Assembly: GCA_902559035.1 (NCBI GenBank)
Contig: CACEGG010000005.1
Span: 62,001 to 126,000, forward strand
DNA from: an uncultured Bacteroidota bacterium
GTDB lineage: Bacteria; Bacteroidota; Bacteroidia; Flavobacteriales; Flavobacteriaceae
DNA: 64,000 nt
Direction of reading: 5' to 3'
Shown here: positions 28,574 through 38,117 of the stretch, one piece after another
Layout of the letters: the number at the start of each line of letters is the position of its first letter
How positions within the stretch are numbered: the stretch's first letter is position 1
Notes under the pieces: generated by a model
Seen by the model: only the letters and a program-made list of their open reading frames with translations
What the model was told of the DNA's origin: nothing
Databases searched by the model: none
Made by a program: the position numbers and the translations under genes

Positions 28574-31500
28574 ATGTATTTAATTTTTGATACTGAAACG
28601 ACTGGTTTACCCAAGAAATGGAATGCTCCCATTACAGATTCTGATAATTGGCCGAGATGTGTTCAACTAGCATGGCAGCTTCATGATTCTAAAGGAGCTT
28701 TAATTTCAGATCATAGTTACTTAATTAAGCCAGAAAATTTCAATATACCATTTGAATCTGAACAAATTCATGGAATTTCAACAGAACTAGCCAATAAAAT
28801 TGGAGTTGATATAGATGAGGTGCTTAATAAATTTATCTCTGATTTAAGTAATGCAGGTTTCATTATAGGACACAATGTGAAATTTGATCTTAATATTATA
28901 GGAGCTGAATTATTTAGGATAAATTCTGATGTTAATTTACTAGAAAAAGATATTCTAGATACTTGTACAGAAATGACTGCGAATGTCTGTAAATTACCTG
29001 GAGGAAGAGGAGGTAAATTTAAGTTTCCAACTCTGATAGAGCTCTACTCTTTTTTATTTGATGAAAGTTTTAGTGAAGCTCACAATGCCTCAGCTGATGT
29101 TGAAGCTACTGCAAGAGCCTTTTTTGAATTGGTAAGAATAGGTATAATTAATCAAACTGTTTTTAAGGGATATCCTGAACTTTCAGAAGGCCTAAGATTG
29201 TACGATCAGACAAAAGTTCCATTATTTGGAATAAAGCATTTAAACTTAAAAAAAGAATCAAAAAAAGTCAGTAAAAAGATATCAAAAGAAAATGAAGATG
29301 ATAAAAAAATCATTGATTCAATCCCTGAACAAATAATTTCCGCACCCTTCGCTCATCTTCACAATAATACTCAATTTTCTGTACTACAGTCTACATCAAG
29401 AATAGGAAATTTGGTAAAAAAAGCTGGTGAAAGTAATATGTCTGCAATTGCCATTACTGACAGGGGAAACATGATGGGTTGTTTTCATTTTATTAAAGCG
29501 ATAAAAAATTATAACAGCTCAATATCAGAGGATTCTGAAAAAACTCAAATCAAGCCTATAATTGGTTGTGAATTGAATGTCTGTTCAAATCATAAAGACA
29601 AATCTAACAGAGATGATGGATATCAAATTGTGTTTTTAGCTAAAAATAAAAATGGATACAGAAATTTATCGAAAATGTGTTCAATTGGATACACTGAAGG
29701 GTTTTATTATGTTCCCAGGGTTGATAGATCTATAATTGAACAATATAAATCTGATTTAATAGTTCTTTCAGGAAATATGTATGGTGAGATTGCTAATAAA
29801 TTATTAAACATTGGAGAATCTCAAGCTGAGGATGCTTTAATGTATTGGAAAAATTTATTCGGTGATGATTTTTACCTTGAAATGATGAAACATGGACAAG
29901 AGGATGAAGACAGAGTAAATGAGACATTATTAGAATTTTCTAAAAGTCATAACGTTAAAGTTGTACCAACCAACAATTCATTTTATTTAAATAAAGAGGA
30001 TGCAAATGCTCATGATATTCTTTTGTGCGTTAAAGATGGTGAAAAACAAGCTACTCCAATTGGAAGAGGAAGAGGTTTTAGATATGGATTAAAAAATCAA
30101 GAATATTATTTCAAAACATCAAATGAAATGAAATTTTTATTTAGGGATTATCCAGATTTTTTTTCGAATATTTCAGAAATTGTTGAAAAAGTTGAATTGT
30201 ATGAACTAGCTAGGGAAGTCCTGCTTCCAAAATTTAAAATCCCAGTAGATTTTAAAACAGAAAATAGTGATGATCTAGAAAATGAGTATTTAAAATTTTT
30301 AACTTTTAATGGAGCAAAAAAACACTATAAGAATTTAGATAATAATCTAAGTGAAAGAATTTTATTTGAATTAAATGTAATTAAAAGCTCTGGATATCCT
30401 GGTTATTTTCTAATCGTTCAAGATCTTATAAAAGCAGCTATTGATATGGGTGTGTCTGTTGGTCCCGGTAGAGGTTCAGCAGCAGGATCTGTTGTTGCTT
30501 ATTGTCTTGGAATAACTAAAATAGATCCAATAAAATACGATTTACTCTTTGAGAGATTCTTGAATCCTGACAGGGTGAGCATGCCTGATATTGATATTGA
30601 TTTTGATGATGAGGGTAGAAATAAGGTTATTGATTATGTAATAGAAAAATATGGGTCCAATCAGGTAGCCCAAATAATAACATATGGAAAAATGGCAGCT
30701 AAATCTTCAATCAGAGATACAGCCCGCGTTTTAGACTTGTCTCTTGGAGATGCAGATAGGATCGCTAAACTTGTTCCTAACTTAAAGCTCAAAGATATTT
30801 TTGAAAAAGATGAAAAAAAATTAAGTGATAATTTAAGAGCAGAAGATTTTTCAAATGTCATGGAGTTAAAATCCATTTCATCAGGAGATGATCTTCAAGC
30901 TGAAACAATTAATCAAGCTCGAATACTTGAAGGAAGTTTGAGAAATGTAGGTACTCATGCATGTGGAATTATAATCACACCTGACGACATAACAAATTTT
31001 GTTCCAATTGCAACTGCAAAAGATTCAGATTTATTTGTAACTCAGTATGATAATTCTGTTGTAGAAAGTGCAGGATTATTGAAAATGGATTTTCTTGGTC
31101 TAAAAACTTTGACTTTAATTAAGGATACAGTAAAACTAATTAAATACAAACACAATGTAGATATCGATATTGATTCTCTTCCATTGGACGATGAAAAAAC
31201 TTATGAATTATTTCAAAGAGGTGAAACTGTAGGGGTTTTTCAGTACGAAAGTGCTGGAATGCAAAAATATTTGAGAGATTTGAAACCAACAGTATTCGAA
31301 GATTTAATTGCAATGAATGCTTTGTATAGACCTGGACCTTTAGAATATATACCTTCATTTGTAAATAGAAAGAATGGAAAAGAAGATATAACCTATGATA
31401 TTCCTGCAATGGAAGAAACTTTGAAGGAAACCTATGGAATTACTGTTTACCAAGAACAAGTTATGCAACTTTCTCAAAAACTTGCAAACTTTTCAAAAGG

Positions 31501-32902
31501 TGATGCTGATTTGTTAAGAAAGGCAATGGGGAAAAAAATATTTGATCTGTTAAGTAAATTAAAACCTAAATTTTTAGATGGAGGGGAGTCAAATGGATTT
31601 GAAAGAGAAATTTTAGAAAAAATTTGGAAGGATTGGGAAGCATTTGCATCATATGCATTTAATAAATCTCATTCCACATGTTATGCACTTATAGCTTATC
31701 AAACAGCATATTTAAAATCTCATTATCCTGCTGAATATATGGCTGCAGTTCTTTCAAATAATATGAACGATATAAAGCAGGTTAGTTTCTTTATGGAAGA
31801 ATGTAAAAGGATGTCAATTAAGGTTCTTGGACCTGATGTTAATGAGTCTTTTTACAAATTTACAGTGAATGATAATAATGCAATCAGGTTTGGAATGGGA
31901 GCTGTAAAAGGCGTTGGGTCAGGAGCAGTTAAAACAATTATTGAGGGAAGACAAGAAAAAAAATATAAATCAATATTTGATTTGACTAAAACCATTGATT
32001 TACGTTCTGCCAATAAAAAGGCTTTCGATAGTTTAGTATATGCTGGCGGTTTTGATTCATTTGAAGGAGTAAATAGGGCTCAGTATTTACAAGATAATGG
32101 TGATGGAATAACATTTGTTGAAAAAGCCTTGAAATTTGGAGCTAAGTTTCAAGAAAATAAAAATTCAGCTCAGGTTAGTCTCTTTGAAAATAGTGATGAA
32201 ATTCAATTACAAGAACCACAAGTACCTCCCTGCGATCCTTGGCCTACTTTGGAGGAATTAAAATTAGAAAAAGAAGTAGTTGGAATCTATATTTCAGGCC
32301 ATCCTCTTGACGATTTTCAGACTCCTCTTAAACATTTTTGTAATGCTCCACTTGAAGTTCTTAAGGATTTAAATCAACTTTTGAATAAGGAGTTGAGAAT
32401 TGGTGGAATAATTGGTGAGGTTGAACACAGAATATCAAAAAACGGAAAAGGTTGGGCTAGTTTTAGCGTTGAAGATTATACTGATTCTTATGAATTTAGA
32501 ATATTTGGAGAAGAGTATTTAAAGTTTAAACATTTTCTTTTCGAGAACAACTTTGTTTATATGAGACTATTAGTAAAAGAGGGATGGAGAAATAGAGATA
32601 CAGGAAAAACTGGTGAACCAAGGATTAATTTCCTTTCTTTTCAGCAGCTTCAAGATACGCTAGAAAAAAATTCTAAAAAGTTGACCCTTCAATTAAGTAT
32701 TGATGATTTAGATGAAAAAAGGTCAAAGGATATAATTGATTTATTTAAAAAATATAAAGGCAAAAATCAACTTGAGTTTTCATTCTTTGAAAACAATGAA
32801 AAAATTAAATTAACAATGCTAAGTGAGAATTTCAAAATATCAATTAATGAAGATCTTATTTCTAAAATAAAAGAGAAGCAGCTTCATTTTAAATTATCTT
32901 AA
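28574..32902 (+). CDS. dnaE: DNA polymerase III alpha subunit with fused N-terminal proofreading exonuclease
   Basis: A 1442-residue replicative polymerase. Residues 1 to about 195 form a DnaQ-like DEDDh exonuclease (FDTETTGLP, HNVKFDL, HNASADVEATA), a fusion usual in Flavobacteriia. A PHP domain follows from about residue 258 (FAHLHNNTQFSVLQ). The palm has VGPGRGSAAGSVVAYCLG and the catalytic aspartates in PDIDIDF (about 671-677). A helix-hairpin-helix region, an OB fold and a C-terminal part complete the protein. A beta-clamp-like motif AQVSLF lies near residue 1200. It is divergent from rpsP. Confidence 0.96.
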   Translation: MYLIFDTETTGLPKKWNAPITDSDNWPRCVQLAWQLHDSKGALISDHSYLIKPENFNIPFESEQIHGISTELANKIGVDIDEVLNKFISDLSNAGFIIGHNVKFDLNIIGAELFRINSDVNLLEKDILDTCTEMTANVCKLPGGRGGKFKFPTLIELYSFLFDESFSEAHNASADVEATARAFFELVRIGIINQTVFKGYPELSEGLRLYDQTKVPLFGIKHLNLKKESKKVSKKISKENEDDKKIIDSIPEQIISAPFAHLHNNTQFSVLQSTSRIGNLVKKAGESNMSAIAITDRGNMMGCFHFIKAIKNYNSSISEDSEKTQIKPIIGCELNVCSNHKDKSNRDDGYQIVFLAKNKNGYRNLSKMCSIGYTEGFYYVPRVDRSIIEQYKSDLIVLSGNMYGEIANKLLNIGESQAEDALMYWKNLFGDDFYLEMMKHGQEDEDRVNETLLEFSKSHNVKVVPTNNSFYLNKEDANAHDILLCVKDGEKQATPIGRGRGFRYGLKNQEYYFKTSNEMKFLFRDYPDFFSNISEIVEKVELYELAREVLLPKFKIPVDFKTENSDDLENEYLKFLTFNGAKKHYKNLDNNLSERILFELNVIKSSGYPGYFLIVQDLIKAAIDMGVSVGPGRGSAAGSVVAYCLGITKIDPIKYDLLFERFLNPDRVSMPDIDIDFDDEGRNKVIDYVIEKYGSNQVAQIITYGKMAAKSSIRDTARVLDLSLGDADRIAKLVPNLKLKDIFEKDEKKLSDNLRAEDFSNVMELKSISSGDDLQAETINQARILEGSLRNVGTHACGIIITPDDITNFVPIATAKDSDLFVTQYDNSVVESAGLLKMDFLGLKTLTLIKDTVKLIKYKHNVDIDIDSLPLDDEKTYELFQRGETVGVFQYESAGMQKYLRDLKPTVFEDLIAMNALYRPGPLEYIPSFVNRKNGKEDITYDIPAMEETLKETYGITVYQEQVMQLSQKLANFSKGDADLLRKAMGKKIFDLLSKLKPKFLDGGESNGFEREILEKIWKDWEAFASYAFNKSHSTCYALIAYQTAYLKSHYPAEYMAAVLSNNMNDIKQVSFFMEECKRMSIKVLGPDVNESFYKFTVNDNNAIRFGMGAVKGVGSGAVKTIIEGRQEKKYKSIFDLTKTIDLRSANKKAFDSLVYAGGFDSFEGVNRAQYLQDNGDGITFVEKALKFGAKFQENKNSAQVSLFENSDEIQLQEPQVPPCDPWPTLEELKLEKEVVGIYISGHPLDDFQTPLKHFCNAPLEVLKDLNQLLNKELRIGGIIGEVEHRISKNGKGWASFSVEDYTDSYEFRIFGEEYLKFKHFLFENNFVYMRLLVKEGWRNRDTGKTGEPRINFLSFQQLQDTLEKNSKKLTLQLSIDDLDEKRSKDIIDLFKKYKGKNQLEFSFFENNEKIKLTMLSENFKISINEDLISKIKEKQLHFKLS

Positions 32903-32905
32903 AAT

Positions 32906-34465
32906 ATGATGAGAAACTTACTAGTTATCGGATTACTTTCATGTTTATTTTGGTCATGTAAAAGTGAAACTGATAAACCTAATTTTATTTTTATTTATAC
33001 GGATGATCAAAGATTTGATACTGTTGGTTTAATTGGGGATAAGCAAGTTCAAACACCAAATTTAGATAAGTTGGTTGAGAATGGTGCAGTTTTTTCTAAT
33101 GCTTATAATATGGGCGCTTGGCATGGTGCTATTTGTGTCGCTTCTAGATCAATGATAATATCGGGTAAATCTGTCTGGAGAGCTAAACAGGCATTTAATT
33201 CACCAACTAATGTTCAAATTAATTCTCAAATATCTTCCCAGAACCAATCTGTTTTAATTAGTGAAACTTGGCCTAAAATTTTAAAGGAAAACGGCTATAA
33301 AACTTATATGACAGGAAAATGGCATGTTCAACTTCCAGTTGAAAAAGTTTTTGATGTGGTAGTTAATAAACGGCCAGGAATGCCAGATGATAATAGAGGA
33401 TTATTTGCCAAACAATTACGTGTTTGGAAAGAACAATCTGGGGATTTATCTGAACTTGAAAAGTACATGCCGGTTGGTTACGGAAGACCAGTTAATGAAG
33501 ATGATAATTCATGGAAATCCAGCGATACCTCTCAAGGAGGGTTTTGGGAAGGTGGTAAACATTGGAGTGAAGTTCTAGCTGATGATGCAATAAATTTGAT
33601 AGATGATTCAAAAAAAGTTGATGACCCTTTCTTCATGTATTTAGCATTCAATGCTCCTCATGATCCTAGGCAAGCACCAGAACGATTCCTTGAAATGTAT
33701 CCCATTGAAAATATAAAATTACCACCAAATTATTCACCTCAACATCCATTTTGGAAAGAAATTGGAAATGAGCCAGGCCTTAGAGATGAAGCCTTGGCCC
33801 CATATCCAAGGTCTGAATATGCAGTTAAGAAACACATTCAAGAATATTTTGCCATAATCAGTCATTTAGATGAGCAAGTAGGTAAAATAGTTTCTCATTT
33901 GGAAAATCAGAATATGTTAGATAACACATATATTATTTTCACATCAGATCATGGCTTGGCTGTTGGTCAGCATGGATTGATAGGGAAACAAAGCTTATAT
34001 GATCACAGTATCAGGGTTCCTATGATTATTAATGGTCCAAATATTAAAAAAGGGTCAGTTTACAGTCAAGATATTTACCTTCAAGATATTGTTCCAACAA
34101 CTCTGGATTTAGCTAATATCCCAGTTCCTGATCATGTTGATTTCAAAAGTTTTTATAACATAGTCTTTAATAATGACAATTATAAAACTCATAACGCTAT
34201 TTATGGAACATATGGATGTTGTCCCGGAAATTATTTTGATTTTCAAAGGATGATACGAAAAGATGGTTACAAGCTAATGTTATTTCCAAAAAACAAAAGA
34301 ATTGAACTGTACAATTTAAACGATGACCCTTATGAAATCAACAACTTAGCTGATAATTCAAATTATAAATCAAAGGTTAAAGATTTATATGAAGAGTTAA
34401 TCATTCTTCAAAAGGAAATGGGCGATACGCTTAAATTGGACATGTATTTTAAAAACAAATTATAG
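32906..34465 (+). CDS. Sulfatase lipoprotein (type I, iduronate/choline-sulfatase-like)
   Basis: A 519-residue exported hydrolase of sulfate esters. The N-terminus is a lipoprotein signal (LLSCLFWSC). PNFIFIYTDDQRFDTVG carries the metal-binding Asp pair, C77 in CVASR is the residue converted to formylglycine (CxAxR variant of CxPxR), and FTSDHGLAVGQHGL plus the GKQSLYDHSIRVPMI segment complete the active site. It starts 3 bp after dnaE and separates dnaE from trxA, which are often neighbours in flavobacteria, so it may be a later insertion. The substrate, probably a sulfated glycan or sugar, is unknown. Confidence 0.9.
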   Translation: MMRNLLVIGLLSCLFWSCKSETDKPNFIFIYTDDQRFDTVGLIGDKQVQTPNLDKLVENGAVFSNAYNMGAWHGAICVASRSMIISGKSVWRAKQAFNSPTNVQINSQISSQNQSVLISETWPKILKENGYKTYMTGKWHVQLPVEKVFDVVVNKRPGMPDDNRGLFAKQLRVWKEQSGDLSELEKYMPVGYGRPVNEDDNSWKSSDTSQGGFWEGGKHWSEVLADDAINLIDDSKKVDDPFFMYLAFNAPHDPRQAPERFLEMYPIENIKLPPNYSPQHPFWKEIGNEPGLRDEALAPYPRSEYAVKKHIQEYFAIISHLDEQVGKIVSHLENQNMLDNTYIIFTSDHGLAVGQHGLIGKQSLYDHSIRVPMIINGPNIKKGSVYSQDIYLQDIVPTTLDLANIPVPDHVDFKSFYNIVFNNDNYKTHNAIYGTYGCCPGNYFDFQRMIRKDGYKLMLFPKNKRIELYNLNDDPYEINNLADNSNYKSKVKDLYEELIILQKEMGDTLKLDMYFKNKL

Positions 34466-34549
34466 TTATTTAATTAAAGTATTTATAATTTGAATAGTAA
34501 TATATGTTTAGTTAATTTTAAATTTTTAAAAAATAAATAAATTAAAAAT

Positions 34550-34867
34550 ATGGCATTAGAAATAACAGATGCAAATTTCGACGAGTTAGTATTAAAATCA
34601 GATAAACCAGTAATGGTTGACTTTTGGGCAGAATGGTGTGGACCATGTAGAATGCTTGGACCGATCATTGAAGAAGTTAGTAAAGATTATGAAGGAAAAG
34701 CTATAGTTGGCAAATTAGATGTAGATTCTAATCAAGAGTTTGCTGCAAAGTTTGGAGTTAGAAATATCCCTACAGTTTTAGTATTTAAAAACGGTGAATT
34801 AGTTAACAGACAAGTTGGAGTTTCACCTAAAAACGTTTACACGGAAAGTATAGACGCATTATTATAG
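34550..34867 (+). CDS. trxA: Thioredoxin
   Basis: A 105-residue cytoplasmic disulfide reductase. The active site WAEWCGPCRML has C30 and C33; the cis-proline is in NIPTVLVF. There is no signal peptide. Length is standard for thioredoxin 1. Confidence 0.96.
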   Translation: MALEITDANFDELVLKSDKPVMVDFWAEWCGPCRMLGPIIEEVSKDYEGKAIVGKLDVDSNQEFAAKFGVRNIPTVLVFKNGELVNRQVGVSPKNVYTESIDALL

Positions 34868-34882
34868 TATTAGTTTTATTTG

Positions 34883-34913
34883 TTTGCGTAATTAAAAATG
34901 CAGTGTATATTTG
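34883..34913 (+). promoter_or_regulatory. Promoter for tRNA-Asp
   Basis: TTTG (34883-34886) and TATATTTG (34906-34913) are separated by 19 bp, a full match to the Bacteroidota consensus. The tRNA starts 15 bp downstream. Confidence 0.8.
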
Positions 34914-34927
34914 CATTCGCTAATCTA

Positions 34928-35001
34928 GGTCTGGTAGTTCAGCTGGTTAGAATACCTGCCTGTCACGCAGGGGGTCGCGGGTTCGAGTCCCGTCCAGACC
35001 G
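34928..35001 (+). tRNA. tRNA-Asp (anticodon GUC)
   Basis: A 74-nt cloverleaf: acceptor GGTCTGG pairs with CCAGACC, anticodon stem CCTGC/GCAGG encloses CTGTCAC (anticodon GTC), T arm GCGGGTTCGAGTCCCGT, discriminator G. CCA is not encoded. Confidence 0.97.
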
Positions 35002-35008
35002 CAAAATC

Positions 35009-35036
35009 ATCCTCCAATTTGGGGGATTTTTTGTTT
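35009..35036 (+). terminator. Terminator after tRNA-Asp
   Basis: ATCCTCC (35009-35015) pairs with GGGGGAT (35021-35027), including one G-T pair, with an AATTT loop and a following T-rich tract. It starts 8 bp after the tRNA. Confidence 0.82.
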
Positions 35037-35076
35037 TACATCATTACTATTAAAAATTTAATTAAATTAGGATCTA

Positions 35077-36114
35077 ATGAAAATTAGTTTTAAGAAAGTG
35101 ATGTTAAAAAAAAGATTCCCTTTAGCTATAAGTAGAGGAATCAGCGGAGATAATTATAATGTATTTATTAAAATTGAAGATGAAGATCTAGTTGCTTGGG
35201 GAGAATCATGCCCAGGGAAATCAGAAGGTGCTGAAAATGCGGAAGAGGTCATATCACAACTTAATAAACTAATTGAAGTTGGAATAAAAAATAAATCAAT
35301 TTATGAAATTGAAAGTATAGCTCGTGACTTGAAAATTTCACCTTCTGCTTATGCGGGATTAGACATTGCTTTGTGGGATTTAAAAGCTAAAAAAGCAAAA
35401 CTACCTTTAAATGAACTTTTAGGATTGCCTTTACCCAAATCAATGACATCACTTACAATTGGTATAATGAGTCCTCAATCTGTAAATAAAAGAATCCCTC
35501 TATTATTTGAAAATTCAACAACAAGATTTCTTAAAGTTAAGTTAGGTTCTCCTCTAGGAATAGAGGCTGATAAAGCAATGTACAATCAAGTTCTAGAAAG
35601 CACAAAAGGATATGATCTAAGTTTAAGAGTTGATGCTAATGGAGGTTGGAGTACAGAAAATGCTAAATATATGATCGATTGGTTATCAAATAAAAATTGT
35701 GATTATGTTGAACAACCTATAGTTGAGGGAAATGAAAAAGAATTAAAGACCTTATATTCAAGTAGGTCACTTCCAATATTTGTAGATGAATCATGTAGAT
35801 CATCAAGTGATATTTCAAAATATCATGATAGTGTTGACGGAGTTAATCTAAAATTGATGAAATGCGGTGGTATTACTGAGGGATTAAGAGTTTTGTCAAC
35901 AGCAAAAGCATTTGGATTACAAACTATGATAGGTTGTATGAGCGAATCATCAATTTCCATTTCAGCAGGAGCTTCAATTTCTGGACAGATAGATCATATA
36001 GATTTAGATTCACACTATAACCTAAACCCTGACCCATCATGGGGAGCTTCAATGGTTAAAGGTATTACAATGCCAAGTAATAATCATGGACATGGAGCAT
36101 TTCTGAAAAATTAA
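35077..36114 (+). CDS. Enolase-superfamily epimerase: N-acetyl-D-glutamate racemase (DgcA-like) or dipeptide epimerase
   Basis: A 345-residue enzyme of the muconate-lactonizing subgroup. The catalytic lysine pair is K153/K155 (LKVKLGS) and K259 (VNLKLMKCGG); the metal ligands are D186 (RVDANGG), E212 (YVEQPI) and D237 (FVDES). These fit L-Ala-D/L-Glu epimerases. Its direct neighbour is a DUF1611/DgcN-type gene, and in the described DgcN-DgcA pathway an enolase-superfamily enzyme epimerises N-acetyl-D-glutamate. The context favours DgcA, but a murein-dipeptide epimerase remains possible. The two genes are 5 bp apart. Confidence 0.85.
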   Translation: MKISFKKVMLKKRFPLAISRGISGDNYNVFIKIEDEDLVAWGESCPGKSEGAENAEEVISQLNKLIEVGIKNKSIYEIESIARDLKISPSAYAGLDIALWDLKAKKAKLPLNELLGLPLPKSMTSLTIGIMSPQSVNKRIPLLFENSTTRFLKVKLGSPLGIEADKAMYNQVLESTKGYDLSLRVDANGGWSTENAKYMIDWLSNKNCDYVEQPIVEGNEKELKTLYSSRSLPIFVDESCRSSSDISKYHDSVDGVNLKLMKCGGITEGLRVLSTAKAFGLQTMIGCMSESSISISAGASISGQIDHIDLDSHYNLNPDPSWGASMVKGITMPSNNHGHGAFLKN

Positions 36115-36119
36115 TATTT

Positions 36120-37148
36120 ATGCTACAAGAAAGTCATAAGGTTGCAATTTATTTAGAGGGCCATTTTTCAACAGATTATGGAAAAATGGGTATCGGAGTT
36201 CTTAGATATTTATCTAATACTATTGTAGCAGTTATTGATTCAAAAAATAATGGCAAAAACACAAATGAATTTAATTCTATTGAAAGGAATGTTCCTATAG
36301 TTGGTAACCTAGATGCTGCTGTCTTAAATGGTGCAGAAGTTCTTATATTAGGGATTGCTCCCTCTGGTGGTAAAATCCCAGAAGCATGGTTTAAAGTTAT
36401 AGAAAGTGCTATATCAAAAAACCTTTCAATTATTAATGGTCTTCATGATACTTTATTATCAAAATATAAAAACTCACTTCAAAATGACCAATGGATATGG
36501 GATGTCAGAGTCCCTCAATTTATTCCACAAATAGCAAGTGGAAAAGCAGCCAAACTAAATAATAAAAGAATTTTATGTGTGGGAACTGACATGGCTGTTG
36601 GTAAAATGACTACAGGTTTAGAAATGTATAAGTGGGCAATTGAAAAAAAAATAAATAGTTCTTTTATTGCAACTGGTCAAATAGGTATAACAATTACAGG
36701 AGATGGGATTCCTTTAGATGCTTACAAAGTTGATCATGCATGTGGAGCAGTTGAGCAAATGGTTTTAAAAAACAAGAATAGTGATTGGGTTTTTATTGAA
36801 GGACAGGGATCATTACTGAACCCTGGAAGCACTGCAAGTTTACCTTTGATTAGAGGGAGTTGTACAACTCATATGATTCTTTGTCATCGTGCAGATTTTA
36901 AAACTTTAAGAGATTATAAGCACATTAAGATTCCAGATTTGAACAGTGTTATTAAACTTTATGAAGATTTAGCTAGTGCGTGCGGAAGTTACCCTAATGC
37001 AAAAGTTGTAGGAATTTCGTTAAATACTTATAAATTAGACTTAAAGGAAGCCAAAAAAGCTGTAGAATATCTTGAGTCTAAAACTAATCTTCCCGTAACA
37101 GATGTTGTTCGCTACGGGCCTGAAAAACTGAATTTAGCAATAAATTAA
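36120..37148 (+). CDS. DUF1611 family protein, DgcN-like D-glutamate N-acetyltransferase
   Basis: A 342-residue cytoplasmic protein. The N-terminal Rossmann-like part (residues about 1-130) is followed by a P-loop-type domain with GTDMAVGKMTTGLEM near residues 156-170, VFIEGQGSLLNPGS and ILCHRADF. This matches the DUF1611 architecture to which DgcN belongs; DgcN acetylates D-glutamate so that DgcA can convert it to N-acetyl-L-glutamate. Function is assigned by family and by its pairing with the epimerase gene. Its last 4 bp overlap the convergent phosphoesterase gene. Confidence 0.83.
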   Translation: MLQESHKVAIYLEGHFSTDYGKMGIGVLRYLSNTIVAVIDSKNNGKNTNEFNSIERNVPIVGNLDAAVLNGAEVLILGIAPSGGKIPEAWFKVIESAISKNLSIINGLHDTLLSKYKNSLQNDQWIWDVRVPQFIPQIASGKAAKLNNKRILCVGTDMAVGKMTTGLEMYKWAIEKKINSSFIATGQIGITITGDGIPLDAYKVDHACGAVEQMVLKNKNSDWVFIEGQGSLLNPGSTASLPLIRGSCTTHMILCHRADFKTLRDYKHIKIPDLNSVIKLYEDLASACGSYPNAKVVGISLNTYKLDLKEAKKAVEYLESKTNLPVTDVVRYGPEKLNLAIN

Positions 37149-38107
37149 ATTTTGAGATTCCTTTCGGTTATTGTAGGACTCATTTTATCAGCATTGGGAA
37201 TGTTTAATTCATTTGGTGTTGGTCCAATAAATGAAGTTTTTCTACCTTCAATATGAAGTATTCCTTGATCCGAATCTAAACATATTATTGTAAATAATGG
37301 TTCCTTATATGGGCATGTCTTTGATAAACTAGGAAAATTTTTCTCAATTTTATTAGAAAATCGTTTGTATTTAAAATTTTCACCTACCCATTTATACGAC
37401 ATGCTATTTATTTGGATATAATAAATTTTATTTATTGAACTTACATAATCTGTATGATGATGTCCGCTAAAACAGGCAATAACCTTTGGCTGTCCATTTT
37501 TATTTGTAATAGTCTCTAAAACTTTTCTAATTTCTTCTCTATTTGAAATACCACCTTTTGCTTCTAAACTTTGATGACAGAATAATATGGTTGGCTTAAG
37601 AGTTTTATTTAGGTCATCTTTTAACCATTCTCTTTGTTCTGAACTGATATAACGATCATATCCATACCATGGTTTAGGGTTTGGATCGTTTCCATCTAAA
37701 ACAATGAAATGGAAATTATCGTGGTCAAAAGAATAATACCTTTTTTTCATTTTCCACCATTTCATAGTTTCTTCTTTAGTGAATCCAAAATCTTTCATGT
37801 CATGGTTACCTAAAACATGATATTTTGGGCCATTAAATGAGCCCCATTTTTCAATAAAAGGCTGGTTTTGTTTTCTAGGCAAAGAAAAATCTCCCAATTG
37901 TATAATAAAATCAGGATTTCTTTTGTTCATTAAATCAATAAAACTACTTAACCTTGACGTACCATCATGTATAATATCTTGATGAACATCAGCAATAATA
38001 CCTATTTCTATTTTACTGCTATTGATATTGAATGATGATAATGATATTGGAAGAGAAGTTACAATACTACCTTTTAAACTTGTAATTATAAAATCTCTTC
38101 TTTTCAT
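37145..38107 (-). CDS. Exported calcineurin-like metallophosphoesterase
   Basis: A 320-residue protein with a twin-arginine-like leader (MKRRDFIITSLKGSIV). The five metallophosphoesterase motifs are present: IGIIADVHQD, IIQLGDFS, VLGNHDMKD, LFCHQSLE and CFSGHHHTDY, giving a two-metal centre. Secreted members cleave phosphodiesters or nucleotides. It sits 10 bp downstream of an endonuclease/exonuclease/phosphatase-fold gene, so the two may work together on extracellular organic phosphate; this is inference. Confidence 0.88.
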   Translation of the reverse strand: MKRRDFIITSLKGSIVTSLPISLSSFNINSSKIEIGIIADVHQDIIHDGTSRLSSFIDLMNKRNPDFIIQLGDFSLPRKQNQPFIEKWGSFNGPKYHVLGNHDMKDFGFTKEETMKWWKMKKRYYSFDHDNFHFIVLDGNDPNPKPWYGYDRYISSEQREWLKDDLNKTLKPTILFCHQSLEAKGGISNREEIRKVLETITNKNGQPKVIACFSGHHHTDYVSSINKIYYIQINSMSYKWVGENFKYKRFSNKIEKNFPSLSKTCPYKEPLFTIICLDSDQGILHIEGRKTSFIGPTPNELNIPNADKMSPTITERNLKI

Positions 38108-38117
38108 TTAAAACAAT

